From assembly GCF_900114185.1 (NCBI RefSeq), contig NZ_FOSE01000003.1, forward strand, positions 496,001 through 560,000: a stretch of 64,000 bases of DNA, read 5' to 3'. The notes beneath the pieces were generated by a model. It saw only the letters and a list, made by a program, of their open reading frames with translations, was not told where the DNA came from and did no database searches. The stretch is from Cellulomonas sp. KH9 (lineage in GTDB: Bacteria; Actinomycetota; Actinomycetes; Actinomycetales; Cellulomonadaceae). The translations under genes were made by a program, and so were the position numbers. This document shows, in pieces, positions 16,871 to 25,678 of the stretch. The stretch's first letter is position 1. Each line of letters begins with the position of its first letter.

Positions 16871-18262
16871 ATGACCGGTCTCGATCTCGCCCAGCAGAAG
16901 ATGCGTGACGCCGGCGTCCCCGCCGCTGCCGTCGACGTGTTCACCCGGTTCCACGGACTCCTGGAGTCGGGGAGCACGGGGATCGTCCGCGAGTCGGACG
17001 TCGACCCCCTCACCGACGTCCCGCACCTCGACGACCTCGAGGTCGACGACGCGGCGGCCGCGGACGCCCTCGCGCGCACCGCCGTCATCAAGCTCAACGG
17101 CGGGCTCGGCACCTCGATGGGCATGGACCGTGCCAAGTCGCTGCTGCCCGTGCGCGGCAGCCGCACGTTCCTCGACGTGATCGCCGACCAGGTGCTCGCG
17201 GCGCGGGAGGCGACGGGGGCGCGGCTCCCGCTGGTGCTCATGAACTCGTTCCGCACCCGGGACGACAGCCTCGCGGCGCTCGCCGCGCACCCGCGGCTCG
17301 CCGTCGACGGGGTGCCGCTGGACTTCCTGCAGAACCGCGAGCCCAAGCTCCTGGTCGACGGCCTGACGCCCGTGACGTGGGACGCCGACCCCACGCTCGA
17401 GTGGTGCCCGCCCGGGCACGGCGACCTGTACCCGGCGCTGTACGCGTCCGGTGTGCTGGACGCCCTGCTCGCCGCCGGCTTCCGGTACGCGTCCGTCTCC
17501 AACTCCGACAACCTCGGGGCGACGCCCGACGCGCGGGTCGCCGGCTGGTTCGCCGCGTCGGGTGCCCCGTTCGCGGCCGAGGTCGCGCGGCGCACGCCCG
17601 CGGACCGCAAGGGCGGTCACCTCGTGGTGCGCCGCTCCGACGGGCGGATCGTGCTGCGGGAGTCCGCGCAGACCACGCCGGACGACGCCGAGGCCGCGGC
17701 CGACATCGCGAGGCACGCCTACTTCAACACGAACAACCTGTGGCTGGACCTCGAGGCGCTGTCCGCGGAGCTGGAGCGCACCGGCGGTGTCCTGGACCTG
17801 CCGCTGATCCGCAACGAGAAGCACGTCGACCCGACGGACAAGACGTCCCCGAAGGTCGTGCAGATCGAGTCCGCCATGGGTGCCGCGATCGAGGTCTTCG
17901 ACGGCGCGGCCGTCCTGGAGGTCGGGCGTGAGCGCTTCCTGCCCGTCAAGACGACGAACGACCTGCTCGTCCTGCGCTCCGACGTCTACGAGGAGGACGA
18001 CGCCCACCGGCTCGTCGCCGTCGTCGACGCGCCGTTCGTCGACCTGGACCCGGCGTACTACGCGCTCGTGGGCGAGTTCGACGCCCGCGTGCCGCACGTG
18101 CCGTCGCTGCGGGGCGCCACGGCGCTGCGGGTCCGGGGGGACTGGCGCCTGGGCCGGGACGTCGCGGTCGTGGGTGACGCGGAGCTGAGCGGGGAGGGCG
18201 GCACCGTCCCCGACGGCGCCACGCTGGTCGCGGACGCCGCCGCGGACGCGGTCCACGCCTGA
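16871..18262 (+). CDS. UTP-glucose-1-phosphate uridylyltransferase, eukaryotic-type (UDPGP family)
   Basis: 463 residues. Makes UDP-glucose from UTP and glucose-1-phosphate for cell-wall and polysaccharide synthesis. The nucleotide loop AVIKLNGGLGTSMGMDRAKS (71-90) is the UDPGP signature, unlike bacterial GalU, which starts PAAGLGTRF. PPGHGDLYPAL, VSNSDNLGAT and YFNTNNLWLDL are also typical, and the C-terminus forms a short beta-helix-like segment. TAACGT six bases before ATG 16871 suggests a leaderless mRNA. The usual actinobacterial galU site beside 5-formyl-THF cyclo-ligase is empty, so this may be a functional replacement. UDP-N-acetylhexosamine activity cannot be excluded. Confidence 0.88.
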   Translation: MTGLDLAQQKMRDAGVPAAAVDVFTRFHGLLESGSTGIVRESDVDPLTDVPHLDDLEVDDAAAADALARTAVIKLNGGLGTSMGMDRAKSLLPVRGSRTFLDVIADQVLAAREATGARLPLVLMNSFRTRDDSLAALAAHPRLAVDGVPLDFLQNREPKLLVDGLTPVTWDADPTLEWCPPGHGDLYPALYASGVLDALLAAGFRYASVSNSDNLGATPDARVAGWFAASGAPFAAEVARRTPADRKGGHLVVRRSDGRIVLRESAQTTPDDAEAAADIARHAYFNTNNLWLDLEALSAELERTGGVLDLPLIRNEKHVDPTDKTSPKVVQIESAMGAAIEVFDGAAVLEVGRERFLPVKTTNDLLVLRSDVYEEDDAHRLVAVVDAPFVDLDPAYYALVGEFDARVPHVPSLRGATALRVRGDWRLGRDVAVVGDAELSGEGGTVPDGATLVADAAADAVHA

Positions 18263-18298
18263 CCGGCACGCTCACCCCGCGCGGGCACCCTGCACGCC

Positions 18299-18342
18299 CG
18301 AGGGCCGGCACCCGGCGTCCTGCGCCGTGGTGCCGGCCCTCG
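18299..18342. terminator. 14-bp hairpin between convergent genes
   Basis: CGAGGGCCGGCACC pairs perfectly with GGTGCCGGCCCTCG across a 16-base loop. It serves the pyrophosphorylase gene and the leftward GlsB-type gene. Confidence 0.85.
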
Positions 18343-18365
18343 CGTCGGTGCTGGTCGGCCGCTGG

Positions 18366-18632
18366 TCAGCGGCGCTTGCCGGCCCAGTTCGTGTAGACGA
18401 CGACGAAGAGAGCCGCGACGACGACCTGCAGCAGGATCTCGATCCAGTCGATCCCGTCGGTGACCTCGACGCCGATGATCTGCGCGAGCCACGTGCCGAT
18501 GAGCGCGGCCACGATCCCGATGATGATCGTCACCAGGATCGAGATGTTCTGCTTGCCGCGCACGACGAGGCGGCCGAGAGCGCCGATGATGGCGCCGACG
18601 ACGATGGCGCTGATGATTCCGCCGAAACCCAT
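18366..18632 (-). CDS. GlsB/YeaQ/YmgE-family small membrane protein
   Basis: 88 residues from ATG 18632, chosen because GAGGAG sits five bases upstream; a GTG two codons earlier would overlap that site. Three hydrophobic segments carry the family pattern GGIISAIVVGAIIGALGRLV, then NISILVTIIIGIVAALIGTWLA, and a last helix ending NWAGKRR. Members are transglycosylase-associated or general stress membrane proteins of unknown biochemistry. It is monocistronic between a terminator and the divergent GH20 gene. Confidence 0.88.
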   Translation of the reverse strand: MGFGGIISAIVVGAIIGALGRLVVRGKQNISILVTIIIGIVAALIGTWLAQIIGVEVTDGIDWIEILLQVVVAALFVVVYTNWAGKRR

Positions 18633-18829
18633 GTCCACTCCTCGGTGTCAGGACCGTTGACCGGTCTGCGAGGAACTTAGGGCAACCCGGACGAACCCGC
18701 CTCCCGACTCGGTGGTTCCCCCCGCCGGGTCCGTCCGGTGCGGCCCCATCCGGCGCGAATCGGGCACCGGACGGCGCGGTCCCGGGTAGGTTCGACCGGG
18801 GGTCCCGTCCACCGACCTCGAGGAGAGCC

Positions 18830-20299
18830 GTGTCCGACCCGATCACGGTGGTGCCCGCACCGCTCGTCGTCCGGCCCTCGGCCGGCGAGCCGTACGTCAT
18901 CACGGGCTCGACGACAGTCGTCGTCGACGCCGACGAACAGCTGGTGCCCGTCGCCGTGCTGACCGCGGACCTGCTGGGCCGCGTCAGCGGCCGGGCCGTG
19001 GAGATCCGCTACGCCGGGCCGGACGCGCCCGGGGTCGTGCGCATGCGGCTGGTGACGGACCTGCCGCCGGGGCCGGAGACCTACCGCGTCGTCGTGGGCG
19101 ACGGGCGGGTGCGGCTGGAGGCACGGACGACCGACGGCCTCGTGCACGCGGTGGTGACGTTGCGCCAGCTGCTGCGCGAGCGTCCCGACGGGGGCGTCGA
19201 GGTCGCCGCCGTCCACATCGAGGACGCGCCGCGGTACCCGTGGCGAGGCCTGTCGCTGGACGTGGCCCGGCACTTCGTCAGCGTGGCGGACCTCAAGGTC
19301 GTCATGGGGCTGATGGGCCACTACAAGCTCAACGTGCTGCACCTGCACCTGACCGACGACCAGGCGTGGCGCCTCGACGTGCCGTCGCGGCCCGAGCTGG
19401 TCCGACGCTCCAGCGCGCACTCGGTCGACGGCGACCCGGGCGGCCACTACGCGGCGGCGGACTGGGACGAGATCCTGGCGTTCGCCCGGGCGCGTGCCAT
19501 CCGCGTGGTCCCGGAGATCGACGTGCCCGGTCACGTCAACGCGGCGCTGCACGCGTACGGCGAGCTCAACCCGGACGGGCAGCCCGCGGCGGAGTACCTC
19601 GGCACCGACGTCGGCTTCTCCCGGCTGCACGACGACCTGCCGGCCACGCACGAGTTCCTCATCGACGTCTTCGGTGACCTGGCGGAGATGACCCCGGGCA
19701 GCCACGTGCACATCGGCGGCGACGAGGTCCTGACGATGGATCGGGACGAGTACGCGCGCCTGGTGCGCGCGGCGGCCGCGGCGGTGACCGCGCACGGCAA
19801 GCGCGTGGTCGGGTGGCAGGAGGTGGCGAGCGTGCCCGACCTGCCGGCCGGGACGGTCGTGCAGTACTGGGACACCCGGGGCGACGCCGAGCCGTTCGTC
19901 GCGGCCGCGCGCGCCGGCGCGCGGATCCTGCTGTCGCCGGCGCCGCGGGTCTACCTGGACATGCGGTACGGGCCCGGGTTCCCGCTCGGTCAGGAGTGGG
20001 CCGGCTTCGTCGAGCTGCGGGACGCCTACGAGTGGGAGCCCGCGGAGCTGGTGGAGGGGCTGCCGCCCGAGGCGGTGGTCGGCGTCGAGGCCGCGCTCTG
20101 GACCGAGACGCTGCGGACCCTGGACGACTTGACGACGATGCTGCTGCCGCGGCTCGCCGCCGTCGCCGAGGTCGCGTGGAGCGCGCCCGAGCACCGCGAC
20201 TACGACGACCTGGTGCGGCGGCTGCGGGCGCACGGCCGGCACTGGGACCGGACCGGCCTGGCGTGGCACCGCACCCCGCAGGGCACCTGGGACGACTGA
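18830..20299 (+). CDS. GH20 beta-N-acetylhexosaminidase
   Basis: 489 residues from GTG 18830 with a GAGGAG site. An N-terminal GH20b-type alpha/beta domain (about 1-130) precedes the catalytic barrel, entered by YPWRGLSLDVARHFV (136-150). The catalytic Asp298-Glu299 pair lies in HIGGDEV and acts by substrate-assisted hydrolysis of terminal GlcNAc or GalNAc. The aromatic lid region WQEVASVP and C-terminal VEAALWTETL fit the family. No signal peptide is visible, so it probably acts in the cytoplasm on imported chito- or muropeptide-derived sugars. The C-terminus converges with the mannosyltransferase gene at only six bases. Confidence 0.93.
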   Translation: MSDPITVVPAPLVVRPSAGEPYVITGSTTVVVDADEQLVPVAVLTADLLGRVSGRAVEIRYAGPDAPGVVRMRLVTDLPPGPETYRVVVGDGRVRLEARTTDGLVHAVVTLRQLLRERPDGGVEVAAVHIEDAPRYPWRGLSLDVARHFVSVADLKVVMGLMGHYKLNVLHLHLTDDQAWRLDVPSRPELVRRSSAHSVDGDPGGHYAAADWDEILAFARARAIRVVPEIDVPGHVNAALHAYGELNPDGQPAAEYLGTDVGFSRLHDDLPATHEFLIDVFGDLAEMTPGSHVHIGGDEVLTMDRDEYARLVRAAAAAVTAHGKRVVGWQEVASVPDLPAGTVVQYWDTRGDAEPFVAAARAGARILLSPAPRVYLDMRYGPGFPLGQEWAGFVELRDAYEWEPAELVEGLPPEAVVGVEAALWTETLRTLDDLTTMLLPRLAAVAEVAWSAPEHRDYDDLVRRLRAHGRHWDRTGLAWHRTPQGTWDD

Positions 20300-20305
20300 C
20301 GTCCG

Positions 20306-22171
20306 TCAGATCCAGGTGGGGAGCCACATCCGCATGTGCCACTGCTCCCACGGGATGACCCAGGCCGACCAGACCGGGTAGAAGAACAGCCCGACGCCCA
20401 CGACCACGGCCACGAACACCCCGACGGCGGCGACGGTCCAGCGCCGTGCGCGGACCTCCCGCGCGGTGCCGTCGGCCTCGACCGGTGGTCCGACCAGCAG
20501 CCCCAGCACGTAGACGAGCGTGAGGACGACCCACGGCACGAACGCGACGCTGTAGAACGTGAAGATCGTGCGGTGCATGTAGGCGAACCACGGCAGCCAG
20601 CCGGCGACCAGCCCGGACAGCACCGCACCGGCGCGCCAGTCGCGGTAGCGGACCAGCCAGAACAGCGCCACCAGGACCGCGGCCGCCCCCGCCCACCAGA
20701 TGACGGGGTTGCCGACGGAGACGATCGCCTGGGAGCAGGAGGTGGCACCGCACGCCCGCTCCGCGGCCTCACCGGTCAGGCCGGACACCTCGGTGGGGTA
20801 CCAGAACGACGTCGGCCGCCACTGCACGATCCAGCCCAGCGGTCCGGCGGCGTAGCCGTGCGGGGTCTCCAGGGTGGTGTGGTACCGCCACATGTCCTGG
20901 TGGTACGCGAGCAGCGAGCGCAGCGCCGGGGGCAGCCACTGCACGCCCTGGCCCGGGTTCGCCTCCGCCCAGTGGCGGTTCCACCCGTTGTCGGTGGCGA
21001 ACCAGCCTGCCCACGACGCGACGTACGTCGCTGCCGCCGTGGGGACCATGACGAGGAAGGCGACGACCGCGTCCTTGACCAGGGTCGCGCGCACCCAGGG
21101 CCGCACGCCGGCGCTGCGGCGCGCGGTGGCGTCCCACAGCACGGTGAGCAGGCCGAACACGGCGAGGAAGTACAGGCCCGACCACTTGGTGCCGATCGCC
21201 AGGCCCAGCAGCACCCCCGCCGCGAGGCGCCACCAGCGCCAGCCGAGACCGGGGCCCCAGCGCAGCGGACCGCCGGCGTCGAGGACCGCGGCCGTGCGCA
21301 CCGCCAGACGCCGCCGGGCCTGCTCCCGGTCCAGCAGCAGGCAGCCGAACGCGGCGAGCGCGAAGAACATGAGGAACGGGTCCAGCAGGCTGATGCGTGA
21401 CTGGACGATCGCCTGGCCGTCGAGCGCGAGGAAGAGGCCCGCGACCGTGCCCAGCGCGGTCGACGCGAACAGGCGCCGCGCGATGCGGGCGATCATCAGC
21501 ACCGCGAGCGTCCCGCAGACCGCCGCCGCCAGCCGCCACGCCACGGAGCTCTCGACGCCGCCGCCCAGCTGGATGCCCAGGGCGATCATCCACTTCCCGA
21601 CGGGCGGGTGGACGACGTACGCCGGGTCCGCGTTGAGCACGCTCGTGTCGCCGGCCTCGAACTGCGGGTTGGACTCCCCGACCCACGTGGCCTCGTAGCC
21701 GTGGACGAGCAGCGAGTACGCGTCCTTGACGTAGTAGGTCTCGTCGAAGACGAGCCGGTGGGGACGGCCCAGGTCCCACAGCCGCAGGAAGCCCGCGAGG
21801 GCGGTGACGCCCAGCGCCCACAGCCAGCCGTGCAGGCGCGCGCGGGGCGTCGCGTCCAGGGCGAGCGTGTCGGCCCCGAGCAGGCGACGCAGCAGCCGCG
21901 GCCCGTTCGGCTCGACGTCGGCGTCGACGTCGACGGCCGCCCGGGGGGCCGTGCCGGTGGCGTCGGTGCCGCGGGGATCGGTGCCGGTCGCGGGCTCGGG
22001 CGTGGTCGTCGTCCCCGGCTCGTTCCCGGTCGTCCGCGCGGGCGAGCCGTCCGGCGTGGCGGGGTCCGTCCCGGTCTCCGACGCGGTGGGGAGCGTGTCC
22101 GCGGCGGCGGCGTGCGGGCTCGGTCCCCGGCCCTGGGGCGCGCGTGCGGTGTCGTCGTCGTCGGTCGGCAC
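20306..22171 (-). CDS. pmt: Dolichyl/polyprenyl-phosphate-mannose protein mannosyltransferase (GT39, PMT)
   Basis: 621 residues from GTG 22171; TACGAT on the same strand ends six bases before it. The first 110 residues are a disordered Asp/Thr/Pro tail in the cytoplasm. About ten membrane helices follow. The first external loop holds Asp143-Glu144 in RLVFDETYYVKDAYS, the catalytic motif of PMT enzymes that transfer mannose from polyprenyl-phosphate-mannose to Ser/Thr of secreted proteins. ADPAYVVHPPVGKWMI is also typical. The divergent pairing with rsmI is conserved (Rv1002c/Rv1003). Targets could include the Thr/Pro-rich exoproteins of this organism. Confidence 0.93.
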   Translation of the reverse strand: MPTDDDDTARAPQGRGPSPHAAAADTLPTASETGTDPATPDGSPARTTGNEPGTTTTPEPATGTDPRGTDATGTAPRAAVDVDADVEPNGPRLLRRLLGADTLALDATPRARLHGWLWALGVTALAGFLRLWDLGRPHRLVFDETYYVKDAYSLLVHGYEATWVGESNPQFEAGDTSVLNADPAYVVHPPVGKWMIALGIQLGGGVESSVAWRLAAAVCGTLAVLMIARIARRLFASTALGTVAGLFLALDGQAIVQSRISLLDPFLMFFALAAFGCLLLDREQARRRLAVRTAAVLDAGGPLRWGPGLGWRWWRLAAGVLLGLAIGTKWSGLYFLAVFGLLTVLWDATARRSAGVRPWVRATLVKDAVVAFLVMVPTAAATYVASWAGWFATDNGWNRHWAEANPGQGVQWLPPALRSLLAYHQDMWRYHTTLETPHGYAAGPLGWIVQWRPTSFWYPTEVSGLTGEAAERACGATSCSQAIVSVGNPVIWWAGAAAVLVALFWLVRYRDWRAGAVLSGLVAGWLPWFAYMHRTIFTFYSVAFVPWVVLTLVYVLGLLVGPPVEADGTAREVRARRWTVAAVGVFVAVVVGVGLFFYPVWSAWVIPWEQWHMRMWLPTWI

Positions 22172-22241
22172 CGGGCCATCGTAGAGGTACCCGGACCGGG
22201 GCGTTCCGGGCGTCCCCGGGTCGTGGTGGCAGGCTGGTCCG

Positions 22242-23225
22242 GTGACCCCGACGCCCGCCGCCGCACCCCCGCCCCACCCCGCCGCCGCGGACGTCCCGAC
22301 CGCGCCCGCGGACGAGCCGGCCGCGCCCGCGGACGAGCCGGCCGCCACCGGGCCGACCGTCGCGCCCGCCCGCTCGCTGCGACCCGGGCAGGGCGCGCTG
22401 GTGCTGGCGGCCACGCCCATCGGCGACGCGGAGGACGCGTCGGTGCGGCTGCGGCGTCTGCTGGCGGAGGCGGACGTCGTCGCGGCGGAGGACACGCGCC
22501 GCACCCGTGCGCTGGCGGCACGCCTCGGGGTGACCATCGGCGGGCGGGTCGTCAGCCACCACGAGCACAACGAGTCGGGGCGGTCCGACGAGCTGCTCGA
22601 CGTCGTCGCGGCGGGCGGAACCGTCCTGGTCGTGACCGACGCCGGCATGCCGACCGTGTCGGACCCGGGCTTCCGGGCGGTGCAGGCGGCGGTCGCTGCC
22701 GGGCTGCCGGTCACGGTGGCGCCCGGCCCCAGCGCCGTGCTCGCGGCCCTCGCGCTGTCCGGCCTGCCGACCGACCGGTTCTGCTTCGAGGGGTTCCTGC
22801 CGCGCCGCGCCGGGGACCGGGCGCGCGCCCTGGCCGCCCTCGCCGGCGAGCGCCGCACGATCGTCCTCTTCGAGGCGCCGCACCGGGTCGCCGAGGCGCT
22901 CGACGCCCTGGTCGAGGCGTTCGGGCCCGAGCGGCCGGGGGCCGTGTGCCGGGAGCTGACCAAGACGTACGAGGAGGTGCGCCGCGGTCCGTTGGCCGAG
23001 CTGGCGGCGTGGGCGCACGCCGGTGAGGTGCGTGGCGAGGTCGTGCTGGTCGTCGGCGGCGCGCCGCAGGGCGGTCCCCGTGGGGTCGAGGAGCTGGTGC
23101 CGGAGGTGCTGGCGCGCGTGGACGGCGGTGAGCGGCTCAAGACCGTCGTCGCGGAGGTCGCCGAGGCGACGGGCGTGCCCAAGCGGGACCTCTACGCCGC
23201 TGCCCTCGCCTCCCGTACCCCCTGA
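22242..23225 (+). CDS. rsmI: 16S rRNA (cytidine(1402)-2'-O)-methyltransferase RsmI
   Basis: 327 residues from GTG 22242, six bases after CAGGCT. A 45-residue Pro/Ala leader containing a duplicated APADEPAA segment is unusual; the conserved domain begins at LVLAATPIGDAEDAS (about 53). Family motifs are AEDTRRTRALAARLG, SHHEHNE, VTDAGMPTVSDPGFR, VAPGPSAVLAALALSGLPTD and FCFEGFLPRRAGDR. It methylates the 2'-OH of C1402 in the decoding site using SAM. If a downstream start is used, the leader would be untranslated. Confidence 0.95.
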   Translation: MTPTPAAAPPPHPAAADVPTAPADEPAAPADEPAATGPTVAPARSLRPGQGALVLAATPIGDAEDASVRLRRLLAEADVVAAEDTRRTRALAARLGVTIGGRVVSHHEHNESGRSDELLDVVAAGGTVLVVTDAGMPTVSDPGFRAVQAAVAAGLPVTVAPGPSAVLAALALSGLPTDRFCFEGFLPRRAGDRARALAALAGERRTIVLFEAPHRVAEALDALVEAFGPERPGAVCRELTKTYEEVRRGPLAELAAWAHAGEVRGEVVLVVGGAPQGGPRGVEELVPEVLARVDGGERLKTVVAEVAEATGVPKRDLYAAALASRTP

Positions 23226-23230
23226 CGACG

Positions 23231-23248
23231 GGGCCCGACGTCGGGCCC
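23231..23248. terminator. 18-bp GC palindrome between convergent genes
   Basis: GGGCCCGACGTCGGGCCC is a perfect inverted repeat lying five bases after the rsmI stop and 20 bases before the leftward nicotinamidase stop. Confidence 0.6.
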
Positions 23249-23268
23249 GGCGCGGTGGCCCGTCGGCC

Positions 23269-23862
23269 TCAGAGCAGGTCGGAGTCCACGAGCTCGGCTC
23301 CCGCGGCCGCCATCGCCGCGCGCGCGGCGGCGCCCTGCTCGGGGGTCACCGGGACGGTGAGGTCCGTCAGCACGCGGGTCCGCAGGCCGAGGGTCAGCGC
23401 GTCGACCGCCGTGGCGCGCACGCAGTGCGACTCGGCGATGCCGACCACGTCGACGTCGCTCACGCCCGCCTCCCGCAGCACGTCGGCCAGCGGTCGGCCG
23501 TCGGCGTCGACGCCCTCGAAGCCGGAGTACGCCGCCGCGTACTCGCCCTTGCGCACGCCGACGTCCGGGCGCAGGTCCGCCAGCGCGGGGTGGAGCTCTG
23601 CCTCGGCGGTGCCGGCGACGGCGTGCGGGGGCCAGGTGTCGACGTAGTCGGGCGTCGCGGAGAAGTGCGCGCCCGGGTCGACGTGCCAGTCCTGCGTCGT
23701 CACGACCAGGTCGTACCGGTCCCGGTGCGCGGCCGCGTACTCCGCGATCGCCCGGGCGACGGCGTCGCCGCCGGTCACCGCCAGCGCCCCGCCCTCGCAG
23801 AAGGTCGGCTGCACGTCCACGACGAGCAGTGCGCGCCGCGGGGTCCCCGTCATGTCAGTCAT
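23269..23862 (-). CDS. pncA: Nicotinamidase/isochorismatase-family hydrolase (PncA)
   Basis: 197 residues from ATG 23862 (an ATG at 23871 is also possible; GAGG fits either). Converts nicotinamide to nicotinate in NAD salvage. The catalytic triad is Asp16 (VVDVQPTF), Lys105 (VRKGEY) and Cys147 (ESHCVRATAVDA). Metal ligands are Asp58, His60 and His66 in TQDWHVDPGAHFS. Spacing and length match PncA rather than isochorismatase. It is transcribed away from the sugar dehydrogenase gene. Confidence 0.9.
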   Translation of the reverse strand: MTDMTGTPRRALLVVDVQPTFCEGGALAVTGGDAVARAIAEYAAAHRDRYDLVVTTQDWHVDPGAHFSATPDYVDTWPPHAVAGTAEAELHPALADLRPDVGVRKGEYAAAYSGFEGVDADGRPLADVLREAGVSDVDVVGIAESHCVRATAVDALTLGLRTRVLTDLTVPVTPEQGAAARAAMAAAGAELVDSDLL

Positions 23863-23931
23863 GAGCGACATCCTCGCCCCTGACGGGCCCGCGGCGCTGC
23901 ACGACGCGGCGCGGCCCGGCACAGTGGGGCG

Positions 23932-25269
23932 ATGGACGCGGGCGGTGCGGTGCGGCGACACGGTGCGGTGCGACGAGCCGGTGCGGTGCGACGAGCCGGT
24001 GCGGTGCGACGAGCCGGTGCGGTGCGACGCCGCGGTCCCGCGCGGACGGCCGCGGGGCGCGCCGTCGCCGCGGCGCTGCCGGTCGTGCTCGCCCTCGCGC
24101 TCGCGGCCTGCACCGGGGAGCCGCCCTCGTCCGCACCCGCCACCCCGTCCGCGCCCGCCACCCCGCCCGTCGTCGCGTCGCCCGCGTCGCCGCCCGCGTC
24201 GCCGCGGGCGCCCGGGGCGGTCCGTGACGTCCCGACCGTCGCCGTCACGTCGGTGCAGGACGTCGCCACCGGCCTGGACGTGCCGTGGGGCCTGGCGTTC
24301 CTGCCCGACGGCCGTGCCCTGGTCACGCTGCGGGACGCCGCGCGCCTCGTCCTCGTCGGGGCGGACGGGGCGGTCGTGGACGTGACGGGTCCGGGCGCCG
24401 ACGCGATCGCGGACGCGACCGTGGCGCAGGGGGAGGGCGGCCTGCTGGGCGTCGCGGTCGTCCCGGGGTCGGCGGGCGGACCCGTCGACGTGGTCGTCCA
24501 CCTGACGTCCGCGCAGGACAACCGGGTCCTGCGCGCGACGCTCGACGGCACGGTGCTCGGGCCGGCGCGCGTGGTGGTCGAGCGGATCCCGCGCGGGCGC
24601 AACCACAACGGGGGACGGCTGGCCTTCGGGCCGGACGGGTACCTGTACGTCACCACGGGGGACACGTACGAGACCGGGCTCGCCCCGGACCGGGACAGCC
24701 TGGGCGGCAAGGTGCTGCGGGTGACCGCGGACGGCGCACCCGCCCCGGGCAACCCGGACCCGACGTCGCCGGTGTGGACGCGCGGGCACCGCAACGTCCA
24801 GGGCATCGCGTGGGCGCCGGACGGGCGCGTGTTCGCCTCCGAGTTCGGTCAGGACACGTGGGACGAGCTCAACGTGCTGCGCGCGGGCGCGGACCACGGG
24901 TGGCCGACCGTGGAGGGCCGCGGCGGGGCGGCGCAGGGGTTCGCCGACCCGGTGGCGGTGTGGCCGACGTCGGACGCGTCACCGTCGGGGATCGCCGTGA
25001 CCGACGAGGGGGTGTACGTCGCCGGCCTGCGGGGCCGCACGCTCTGGCGGGTGCCGCTGCGCCCCGTCGACCCCGCGGTCCTCGCCGACCCGGCGGCGGA
25101 CGCGGCGGGGGTCGGGGACCCGCAACCGCTGCTGGCCGACGCGTACGGCCGGCTGCGGGCCGTCGAGGTCGCGCCCGACGGCTCGCTGTGGGTGCTGACC
25201 GGCAACACGGACGGCCGGGGCGACCCGGTCGCGGGCGACGACCGGGTCCTGCGCGTCACGGTCGGCTGA
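23932..25269 (+). CDS. Lipoprotein PQQ-dependent (soluble GDH-type) aldose dehydrogenase
   Basis: 445 residues from ATG 23932 (CACAGT six bases upstream), but the first 30 residues are an AVRRAG repeat. In-frame GTG 24022 gives a normal lipoprotein signal (RRRGPARTAAGRAV, then a hydrophobic core ending LAAC, Cys60), so the true start may be there. A Pro/Ala linker leads to a six-bladed propeller: DVPWGLAFLPDG, GEGGLLGVAV, RNHNGGRLAFGPDGYLYVTT, HRNVQGIAWAPDG and DELNVLRAGADHGWP match the YliI/Asd and GDH-B family, which oxidises sugars with PQQ outside the membrane. PQQ synthesis genes are not in the window. Confidence 0.88.
   Translation: MDAGGAVRRHGAVRRAGAVRRAGAVRRAGAVRRRGPARTAAGRAVAAALPVVLALALAACTGEPPSSAPATPSAPATPPVVASPASPPASPRAPGAVRDVPTVAVTSVQDVATGLDVPWGLAFLPDGRALVTLRDAARLVLVGADGAVVDVTGPGADAIADATVAQGEGGLLGVAVVPGSAGGPVDVVVHLTSAQDNRVLRATLDGTVLGPARVVVERIPRGRNHNGGRLAFGPDGYLYVTTGDTYETGLAPDRDSLGGKVLRVTADGAPAPGNPDPTSPVWTRGHRNVQGIAWAPDGRVFASEFGQDTWDELNVLRAGADHGWPTVEGRGGAAQGFADPVAVWPTSDASPSGIAVTDEGVYVAGLRGRTLWRVPLRPVDPAVLADPAADAAGVGDPQPLLADAYGRLRAVEVAPDGSLWVLTGNTDGRGDPVAGDDRVLRVTVG
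23947..24034 (+). repeat. 18-bp tandem repeat at the 5' end of the dehydrogenase gene
   Basis: Three perfect copies of GCGGTGCGACGAGCCGGT (23965-24018) are flanked by one degenerate copy on the left and a partial copy on the right. They encode AVRRAG in frame. Copy number could alter the N-terminus or the distance between promoter and the downstream GTG start. Confidence 0.9.
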
Positions 25270-25474
25270 CCCGTCCGCGCGCGAGACCGCGCAGAACATG
25301 AGAGACGGCGGAGAGTCCGGCGTGTCCCGGCGTGTGCTGTTCGGGCGGAACGTCCCGATCGGTACTGTGTGCGCCGTCCGGTGGCCGCACCCGCGGCACC
25401 GGTGACCGACCCGGCGACGACGGCGGCGGTGACCCCAGCACGACGTGACGACGAGCGACACGGAGGAGCCCACC

Positions 25475-25642
25475 ATGCCGGCGAGGGCCAAGAGCATCCT
25501 CATCTGGATCGTCGTGATCTTCCTGCTCTACGCCGTGGTGACGAACCCCGAGCAGGCGGCGGACGTGGTGCGCTCGATCTGGGACTTCGTGTACGGCGCG
25601 TTCTCCGGGTTCGCCCGGTTCTTCGACGACCTGTCGTCCTGA
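25475..25642 (+). CDS. Small single-pass membrane protein
   Basis: 55 residues from ATG 25475, preceded by GGAGG eight bases upstream. One membrane helix (about 7-24; ILIWIVVIFLLYAVVTNP) is followed by an amphipathic aromatic tail VRSIWDFVYGAFSGFARFF. Similar short proteins lie beside PH-domain genes in other actinobacteria, and the PH gene starts 36 bp downstream here. The promoter TACTGT at 25363-25368 gives a leader of roughly 100 nt. Function unknown. Confidence 0.75.
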   Translation: MPARAKSILIWIVVIFLLYAVVTNPEQAADVVRSIWDFVYGAFSGFARFFDDLSS

Positions 25643-25678
25643 CGGCGCGCGGGGTGACGACGTGACGGGGGTGGCGAC

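Noticed and set aside
18677..20269. 530-codon - strand frame opposite GH20
   Set aside because: Low-complexity Arg/Val/Gln translation; GH20 on the other strand is complete.
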